The notes under the pieces are model-generated. The model was not told where the DNA came from, made no database searches, and saw nothing but the letters and a program-made list of their open reading frames with translations. This document shows, one piece after another, positions 57,156-64,000 of a stretch of DNA of 64,000 bases; the first letter of the stretch is position 1, and each line of letters begins with the position of its first letter. Source of the stretch: Bolinopsis microptera (taxonomy: Eukaryota; Ctenophora; Tentaculata; Lobata; Bolinopsidae); NCBI RefSeq assembly GCF_026151205.1, contig NC_087078.1, positions 14,897,118 to 14,961,117 on the forward strand. The letters run 5' to 3'. The translations under genes were made by a program, and so were the position numbers.

Positions 57156-58040
57156 ATGGCCGAACGTGATAATGATAACTTCGACGCTGGACAGGATGAC
57201 GTCCAACCTCCATTACCTCCTAGGCAAAATCGAGTCCATCAGGGAGCCCCACTTCAATTTCTTCGAGCACCTCCCTTACTAAGAATGGACAATGAGTTAG
57301 AGTTATATATACGGCGCTTCCAAAGTTATGTCGAAAGTATTGGAGCAAGAGAGCATGAAATACCTCATATCTTAATCAACTGCCTATCTGATGAGTGCCT
57401 CCTGGCTGTAGAACGACACATAAGGCCTGACATCACGTTTGATGAGTTACTTATTATACTGAGAAGAGAGCTAGGAACTGGGGGTGGAAACAGAGAGGAG
57501 TCCAAATTCTTATTAAGAAAGACCTTAAGACAAAGAAACGAGGGTGTACGTGCATTTTACATTAAACTTTATAATGTTGCCAAGAAAGCCTATCCCGGAC
57601 CAGATCTTCAACTAGTTAGAGATAACGCACTCCGCGACGCTTTTATCAACAATATCATGGACTCCGCAATTAGTGCTAGACTCAGGGAAACCCCTGACTT
57701 ACCCAATGAGCAGCTATTAGAGCGAGCAGAACTTTTGATTAACTGCAAAAATGCGTCTCAGTTTAAAAGCAACCAGCAAGTTAATGCAACCATAGAGCTT
57801 GAAAATGCCACTACCACTGTTAGTAACCAAGACGTGTTATACAAGTTAGATACTATAATTGAGTTATTGTCTACCAATGCAAGTACACAAGTAGACCCTG
57901 GAACTTATAACCCTGCTGAGAATAGTGACCAAATTGTGTCGGACAATTACGGACAGTACTATGACAATAAAGATAATTACGACCAGAATATGCACTACAA
58001 TGACACATACAATTACAACGACTTTACTTTGAGATATTAA
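57156..58040 (+). CDS. Gag-like capsid protein of the LTR element
   Basis: 294 aa from ATG 57,156. A Pro-rich N-terminal linker is followed by an alpha-helical capsid-like core (about 45-205) with ELYIRRFQSYVESIG, DELLIILRRELG, EGVRAFYIKLYNVAKKAYPG and a 'LRDAFINNI' helix. This order is seen in Ty3/Gypsy-type Gag. There is no CCHC zinc knuckle; the C terminus is instead an Asn/Asp/Tyr-rich tail (DNYGQYYDNKDNYDQNMHYN), which is unusual. It would form virus-like particles for the element's RNA. No pol follows; the frame stops at 58,040, 250 bp before the right LTR. The assignment rests on helix pattern and position, so it is less certain than a motif match. Confidence 0.75.
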   Translation: MAERDNDNFDAGQDDVQPPLPPRQNRVHQGAPLQFLRAPPLLRMDNELELYIRRFQSYVESIGAREHEIPHILINCLSDECLLAVERHIRPDITFDELLIILRRELGTGGGNREESKFLLRKTLRQRNEGVRAFYIKLYNVAKKAYPGPDLQLVRDNALRDAFINNIMDSAISARLRETPDLPNEQLLERAELLINCKNASQFKSNQQVNATIELENATTTVSNQDVLYKLDTIIELLSTNASTQVDPGTYNPAENSDQIVSDNYGQYYDNKDNYDQNMHYNDTYNYNDFTLRY

Positions 58041-58290
58041 CTTATGGTAATTCAAATGTTTGTTTGTACGATTATATTTAATTTTGTTGGTTGTGCGCGA
58101 GAAATACGGTTCTTTAAATTAATGATTTTTTACTGTAAGAACGGGCATACCTTATTACTAATAGTTCTTTTGAAAATTTTTTTTTTAAAGAAAAAAAAAA
58201 AGAAAAAAAGAAGGTTGTAGATTTATCATTTTCTTTAATTATAGATAGTTTTGATATGACGTGGTCGTCATTAATTTTCGATCGGGGAGA

Positions 58291-60201
58291 TGTTAGGTAG
58301 GGGTATAGTGAATTGAGGGTGAACAGGTTTGCAAATATCTCACGGCCTGCATTAGTATCTTATAAAATATTTGTACTGAGAGACGGGTAGTCGGTCGATT
58401 AATTTAAAGTCTTTATCAATTTAGAAAATATTTGGAGTCAGCGTAACAAGCTGAAAGTTGTAAGGTTTGTATGATTGAGATGTCTCACGGCGTGAAGCTG
58501 TAGTTAGTATTTTAAGCCGTTGTAAATTAGTAGTTATTTGGAATTGTGACGTTCCCGGTGGGAAAAGCAGTGGCTTAAAGATTGTTAAAGTTTCAAATTT
58601 ATTAGAACTTATAGTTAAAAGAATACTTACAATTATTTTAACAGCATTGATTGTTGATTATTGTGTTGACGAACTAGCCGAGGTGTTACAAGAGTGCCAT
58701 GAGAATCAACTCCCCCTTCAACTCCCCAAAGACCTGTCAACCAGCACTATACAAAAAGGGAAGCTCGCCTGCTGCTCGCTGCCTTTCGCCTTCTGCATTC
58801 ATCTGTCTCCTATCATGGCCCGGGGTCTTGTTCTGCTGTGTCCGTTCTCTCTCCACATGTTACTCATTTCTATCATAGGTTCGTAATTTAGATTAAGTTC
58901 TTGATCATGTTATTGTCATTGCTTGCATTCGTATCAAAGGCTGATGTTAAGATTAATTCGTACTTATGTCAATTTCCGTCGTATAATGCTTAATATGCTG
59001 TTAACATACATAATATCTCATCAGATTCCTCGCACTACTAGTACTACCTGTTCCCGATAGATCCTTCCAGAATTAGGCTAGGGAGTTCCTTTCCTGAGGT
59101 AACGATCCTACGTAAAACCTTAATCCATCGTTCATAATCATAGCTCTTTTCCACTTGTTAACGTTGACGATTGTAGTATTATAGGTATTTCCTGTGTACT
59201 AATTATTAGTTCTAATAGTTATTAATCTCCAGGCAATATGATGGTGATACCCACCCTACTTGCTCTGCCTGTCCTCACCTAAGCTCCACCAGTCGTATTG
59301 CTTCGTAAGTTTATTACGTCTTCATTAAGAGGTTCCTACGAAAGATTTTCCCTTATTTTAACTTAATTAGTCTGATTATTGTCACTACTTGAACGCTCCG
59401 TACTTATAATTATCTTACTTCAGATTGATTCCCCCCTCCTTCCTCGAGAACCGTTCGTCACTATGTTAGATCCTCGAGATGACCATGCAAGATGGTTCAG
59501 TTCTAGTTGACATTCCACTATATGAAAAGACCAGATCGCCACTTTATATTCTTATTCCTTGGTTAGTAAATTATACTTATAGTGATTCTAGTTCGTAAGT
59601 TATCTAGAAGTAGGAAATTAATACCTATATTCCGTATAATTAGTGTGGTCTATTAAATTTGTATTGATATATGATCTCTTCAGAGAGAGAGAGAGAACCG
59701 GAACAGCGACCTCGTGAATCATCCTATTTAATCGCTTCACCCTCGCCACATTCGCTACTACTTCAATTATTGGGGTAAATGGACATTAAGACTAAGTTAT
59801 GAGATATGAGAGTTAAATTAATATTGTAGTCCTATTTAACCCAATTATTTTACAATCTTATTTTCTTGTTTCAATTGGTTATCTTCCAGATATAAATTCA
59901 CATAAAATTCTGAAATCCATAATTACAATAGAAATTACTGTCCTAAAATGTATCTGTACAAAGAGAGTTTGGGTTTGGACTGTGCCCTGAGTGAGTCTCA
60001 AACCGGGAGGTATTCCATAATATCGGAACCTGAATTTCCATACTCTAGTTAAAAGGAGCCCATTATACGTAGTTAAATTAATACCATCACAATATAATGA
60101 AATATAATAAATAAATAATCTCTAGAAGTCATGGAAAATTGGAGCATTAAATAGGCCGTTAAGTAAGTTGTCGTGCTGAAACCCGAGTACGCATCTTAAC
60201 A
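58291..60201 (+). repeat. Right LTR
   Basis: Same length and ends as the left LTR, offset by 4,621 bp, differing at one base that I noticed. Confidence 0.95.
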
Positions 60202-60206
60202 ATCAG

Positions 60207-61411
60207 TATGTAACTTAGCAAGTTTGTACACATTTATTATCACTTTGGTAACTGTAGCTGCCCTAGTAGTTACTGGGCGGCGCCCAGCCTGTCTCTATTA
60301 TGTTTATAAACATAGTAGCCTGGGATCCCCAGGTAACCCTACTTAACTAGTAGTGCTGTAGTGTGAGGTAGTGTACTCTTACTCTTACTCTTAGAGCGAA
60401 CTGACCAATAGGATGGAAGTAAGGTTAAACATAAGCATAGGGTCACACCTGGTTAAAGTAGCCATGATTCATATAATACTGGGGTTCAATGTCAGGTCAC
60501 ATGATCGAGAGATTGATCAGATCGTCTGACCGTCACGGCCAAGAAATCGTGGATTCATAGAGGCTCCTCGCCGATCAGAATAATACAGAGATATCGCATC
60601 TTGTTAGGCGAATATTTATCTAGCAGAGTCTTGCTATGTTTTTTTTCAAATGTAGAACAAAAGAAAAAGCGGATTTTCGAGACGGCGAAATATAAAATCA
60701 TGTATACTTAAAGCAAAACATCTCTCAAAATCTCAAACACTAAATATTAAAATTTATTCTAAATAAAAATTAAAAACCGTTACAATAATTATTTAGTGAG
60801 GATTCAAATAGTGAATTTTGTAATCAGTAACCCAATTAACCGCCCAAACAAAGAGCAGTATCTATAATTTAAGATGATGATTCGACCACTTGGTGAACCC
60901 GCAAATCAGGAGCCACCACACAGTCAAGATGATTATAATCACTTTCCCGTTCGAAACTATTCGGCTCGAACAGCCCTCGCTTCAATTCTCATCATCAATC
61001 TTATATAACTTTAAATGTAAAGATACGTAAAAATGTTGTAAGAAAAAAGATTCAAATCAAAGAAGCGTTGTCATAAGGATTTTTAATTAATCCTAATTTA
61101 ACCCGGGCCGGGCCGGGGTATACCCTATCTATGATACTATCTAGATATCATCTCTTAACAAATATTACCTACAAAGTCATCAAACATCCACTACTTTCAC
61201 TAACAGCTAAATTCACTGCAGTGTTACTTCCTATAAAACTCTATAATTAGAATCAAGATAATTATCAATCGTCATCACTCCATTTTCAACTCAATCCTTT
61301 GTATTTTGAATTTTCTAAAAATCCGTACGATCAGAAAGAGGAATCTAAACATTCCTAATGAAAGTCCGGCCATATTAGTACCCTGCTGGGCCGCAGCAGG
61401 ACATGGTCCGG
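60207..61411. other. Intergenic
   Basis: No gene supported. Contains the GC-palindrome repeat at 60,269-60,337. The 3' UTR of the minus-strand gene ending at 61,412 would lie at the right end. Confidence 0.5.
60269..60337 (+). repeat. Short GC-palindrome repeat
   Basis: GTTACTGGGCGGCGCCCAG ... GGGATCCCCAGGTAAC. The ends are GTTAC/GTAAC, and it is related in reverse to 47,516-47,594. Confidence 0.65.
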
Positions 61412-61548
61412 CTATTTACTAGATCCGGAAGAGGCGGAAGTAGGTGACGTGTTGTTGCGGAGTATTTGCTGTTGGAAGCGGGACACGTCGAATATCTTGT
61501 TTTGGGAGTTAGGAGAGAGAGCCTTGAGAGTGGGTCCATGTGGTCCAC
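61412..61548 (-). CDS. Last exon of a Ser/Asn-rich protein gene
   Basis: After the acceptor 'tgtatcctcag' the exon begins in phase 1 and encodes GPHGPTLKALSPNSQNKIFD, then VSRFQQQILRNNTS, ending SGSSK-stop at 61,412-61,414. The phase matches the donor of the exon at 63,075-63,290 exactly. The acceptor is the last unit of the minisatellite to its right. The family is not recognised. Low complexity and short length limit confidence. Confidence 0.6.
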
Positions 61549-62980
61549 CTGAGGATACAACAGTTAAATAACCGGTTCAGTGAGAAGGGAAACCATGTGG
61601 TCCACCTGAGGATACAACAGTTAAATAACCGGTTCAGTGAGAAGGGAAACCATGTGGTCCACCTGAGGATACAACAGTTAAATAACCGGTTCAGTGAGAA
61701 GGGAAACCATGTGGTCCACCTGAGGATACAACAGTTAAATACCCGGTTCAGTGAGAAGGGAAACCATGTGGTCCACCTGAGGATACAACAGTTAAATAAC
61801 CGGTTCAGTGAGAAGGGACACCATGTGGTCCACCTGAGGATACAACAGTTAAATAACCGGTTCAGTGAGAAGGGAAACCATGTGGTCCACCTGAGGATAC
61901 AGCAGTTAAATAACCGGTTCAGTGAGAAGGGAAACCATGTGGTCCACCTGAGGATACAACATTTAAATAACCGGTTCAGTGAGAAGGGAAACCATGTGGT
62001 CCACCTGAGGATACAACAGTTAAATAACCGGTTCAGTGAGAAGGAAAACCATGTGGTCCACCTGAGGATACAACAGTTAAATAACCGGTTCAGTGAGAAG
62101 GAAAACCATGTGGTCCACCTGAGGATACAACAGTTAAATAACCGGTTCAGTGAGAAGGAAAACCATGTGGTCCACCTGAGGATACAACAGTTAAATAACC
62201 GGTTCAGTGAGAAGGAAAACCATGTGGTCCACCTGAGGACACAACAGTTAAATAACCGGTTCAGTGAGAAGGGAAACCATGTGGTCCACCTGAGGATACA
62301 GCAGTTAAATAACCGGTTCAGTGAGAAGGAAAACCATGTGGTCCACCTGAGGATACAACAGTTAAATAACCGGTTCAGTGAGAAGGAAAACCATGTGGTC
62401 CACCTGAGGACACAACAGTTAAATAACCGGTTCAGTGAGAAGGGAAACCATGTGGTCCACCTGAGGATACAGCAGTTAAATAACCGGTTCAGTGAGAAGG
62501 GAAACCATGTGGTCCACCTGAGGATACAGCAGTTAAATAACCGGTTCAATGAGAAGGGAAACCATGTGGTCCACCTGAGGATACAACAGTTAAATACCCG
62601 GTTCAGTGAGAAGGGAAACCATGTGGTCCACCTGAGGATACAACAGTTAAATAACCGGTTCAGTGAGAAGGGACACCATGTGGTCCACCTGAGGATACAA
62701 CAGTTAAATAACCGGTTCAGTGAGAAGGAAAACCATGTGGTCCACCTGAGGATACAACAGTTAAATAACCGGTTCAGTGAGAAGGAAACCATGTGGTCCA
62801 CCTGAGGACACAACAGTTAAATAACCGGTTCAGTGAGAAGGGAAACCATGTGGTCCACCTGAGGATACAGCAGTTAAATAACCGCGACCGGTTCAGTGAG
62901 AAGGGAAACCATGTGGTCCACCTGAGGATACAACAGTTAAATAACCGGTTCACTGAGAAGGGACACCATGTGGACATGGA
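61536..62980 (-). repeat. 57-bp minisatellite made of a splice-acceptor region
   Basis: About 25 full units start with 'ccatgtggtccacctgagg' from 61,536. The period is 57 bp except one 56-bp unit (ending 62,788) and one 63-bp unit (near 62,880). On the minus strand each unit reads as a good 3' splice site: a pyrimidine-rich stretch ending 'ttgtatcctcag' and then the first 15 nt of the downstream exon. Because 57 is a multiple of three, long frames are open on both strands, but they are repeat artefacts. Confidence 0.95.
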
Positions 62981-63074
62981 TGTTAATAGTCAAATACAAG
63001 AACGCCACAAACGGGAGAAAATAGTGAGCGGAAAAATGTAAATTACTCGTGGGGCAAAGGATTCAAAAACTAAC

Positions 63075-63290
63075 CAGGTTTTGGAAGGGAGCTGTTGGAA
63101 GAAAGGGACGGCAAATCAGCTGGTCTAGAAGACTGGGGCGGCATGTTGTTATTTGCCCGGGGGTCAGTAACACGGGGGTCCGTCATCCTGGGGTCCGCGT
63201 GGGGGGTGTTGTGGTGCTTTCTCGTGTTGTGGTGGTAGTTGTTCGTAGCTTGCTGGTAGAGAGAGGGTTTAGAGGCTTTGTTGGTGATCA
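63075..63290 (-). CDS. Penultimate exon of the same gene
   Basis: Bounded by acceptor 'ttatactag' and donor 'gttagt'. It encodes a Pro/Ser/Asn/His-rich stretch (ITNKASKPSLYQQATNNYHH, then HADPRMTDPRVTDPRA, ending SSNSSLPKP), open throughout in the phase required by the last exon. MTDPRVTDPR is a short internal repeat. Likely disordered; no domain recognised. It is 216 bp with phase 1 at both ends. Confidence 0.6.
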
Positions 63291-63521
63291 CTAGTATAAG
63301 TTGAGTATTAGGTTTAGTGTAGGTTTACTGGGTATGCAGCTAAACGCAGCTGCTAAACTCACACGCATAGCCTTCTCAATTCTCATGCTTAATCAAAAAA
63401 TCGATGCAGAAAAAAAGGGCGAAAACAAATCTCTCGGACACAAATAAATCTCTCAAACAAAAACACACAAAGGCACACAACTCAATCATTGTAATCATTG
63501 TAATCACACACGTTCTCACAC
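63291..63521. other. Probable intron
   Basis: No clear feature. If the exon at 63,522-63,650 is real, an additional small exon or different splice site is needed to reconcile phases. Confidence 0.3.
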
Positions 63522-63650
63522 CTGATACAAATGTGGCGGTATTTGCGTCATTTGGTAGCCGTGGAAGACGGGAGGAAAAGAGGGAGGACCGTTTCCGAGT
63601 TGGGGCGGCGCCCCTGGGCCCCCGGTGGGGTTGTATAGGGACACAGGGAT
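63522..63650 (-). CDS. Candidate upstream exon, Pro/Gly-rich
   Basis: Open from 'gacctcag' to 'cag|gtgtgag'. It encodes IPVSLYNPTGGPGAPPQLGN and then GPPSFPPVFHGYQ, ending HLYQ in phase 0. The composition fits the neighbouring exon, but the phase does not (phase 1 is required). Another frame is also open here. Treat as tentative. Confidence 0.35.
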
Positions 63651-64000
63651 CTGAGGTCACATAATGACCGTTACGTTATGTTGTAGGTAGAGATCGGTTA
63701 CTTAATAAATATTATGTATTACAAATTGACGCAGAAAGCCACCCACAATCCAATGTTATATTGAGCTCGAGAGTAGAGGGCAAGGGATTCAGTAGTATGG
63801 TGACGGATATGATATTCAGTGTCTGGCGTTTAAAAAAAGTCATAGACACAATTGATTTTTTTGATAATGTTTAAACTTTTTTATTTCATGTCAGATAAAG
63901 CCACTCCATACCCCACGTCACGTTGAACTATTATGTTTGATATAATAACAAAACATTCTCATTATTACTTTTCATGAATGATGATCGCATTCTCAATCTC
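63651..64000. other. No feature recognised
   Basis: AT-rich sequence up to the end of the window. It may be intron of the minus-strand gene, whose 5' part lies outside. Confidence 0.4.

Larger units (their letters stand above)
53670..60201 (+). mobile_element. Gag-only LTR retrotransposon, very recent insertion
   Basis: Two 1,911-bp direct repeats (53,670-55,580 and 58,291-60,201) begin TGTTAGG and end TTAACA. They are flanked by a 5-bp duplication ATCAG (53,665-53,669 and 60,202-60,206). I noticed only one difference between the LTRs (A at 55,370, G at 59,991). The internal region is 2,710 bp and encodes one gag-like ORF. There is no protease, reverse transcriptase, RNase H or integrase, so mobility would need another element's enzymes. 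The line TGGAGCCCGATGCGG just after the left LTR looks like a tRNA primer site, and a purine-rich stretch (cggggaga) precedes the right LTR. Confidence 0.95.

Noticed and set aside
61509-62813. 434-aa (minus) and 421-aa (plus) open frames
   Set aside because: Both arise because the 57-bp minisatellite has a period divisible by three and no stop in those frames. The coding evidence instead supports an intron.

Overview
The window is nuclear DNA from an AT-rich, transposon-dense animal genome. Genes have GT-AG introns in consistent phases. Families present are metazoan: an HNK-1/chondroitin-type carbohydrate sulfotransferase, arylsulfatases, SRCR domains, and a C2/coiled-coil/EF-hand protein. 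Telomere-like TTAGGG tracts occur inside repeats. A marine invertebrate (a cnidarian or another early-branching or filter-feeding animal) is a reasonable guess, but nothing here fixes the phylum.

Layout. 1-1,660: a fragment of a repeat family that I call Y, with a TA-inserted MITE. 2,072-3,133 (-): intact sulfotransferase. 3,494-4,422: three ~300-bp tandem repeats. 5,232-8,916: a 3.7-kb TIR transposon (X) holding a decayed MULE-type transposase, (CCCTAA/CCCTGA) repeats and a 56-G run. 9,694-10,233: a 7-bp microsatellite. 10,499-12,109 (-): intact arylsulfatase. 13,865-17,548 (+): signal peptide plus two SRCR domains, with a Y element in intron 1. 19,303-29,884: a second, error-rich set of the same segments in the order SRCR copy, Cys-rich modules, 3.7-10-kb repeats without X, arylsulfatase copy. 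31,701-37,634: a mariner-type transposon with 348-bp TIRs, a nested LINE and a deleted transposase. 38,165-39,235: complex minisatellite. 40,445-42,204: another Y element. 42,577-49,417 (-): a 12-exon gene, 629 aa, C2 + coiled coil + EF-hand. 51,953-53,400: MITEs. 53,670-60,201: a very young LTR retrotransposon with 1,911-bp LTRs and only a gag-like ORF. 61,412-63,650 (-): the 3' end of a Pro/Ser/Asn-rich gene whose last intron is filled by a 57-bp minisatellite.

Most notable. (1) Two unrelated genes each carry a minisatellite whose unit contains the 3' splice acceptor and the start of the next exon (65 bp x 8 and 57 bp x ~25). In both, use of an upstream acceptor would give an early stop. 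(2) Y elements begin with a perfect ~145-bp-arm hairpin, and differences between two copies are mirrored on both arms. (3) Three insertions (X, Y, mariner) can be checked against empty sites in the duplicated copies. (4) About 17.5-28.5 kb looks like unpolished sequence with homopolymer errors, so frameshifts there may not be biological.

The sulfotransferase and arylsulfatase both act on sulfated glycans, and SRCR proteins are secreted or cell-surface. No operon-like logic is implied. I found no tRNA, rRNA or CRISPR array.
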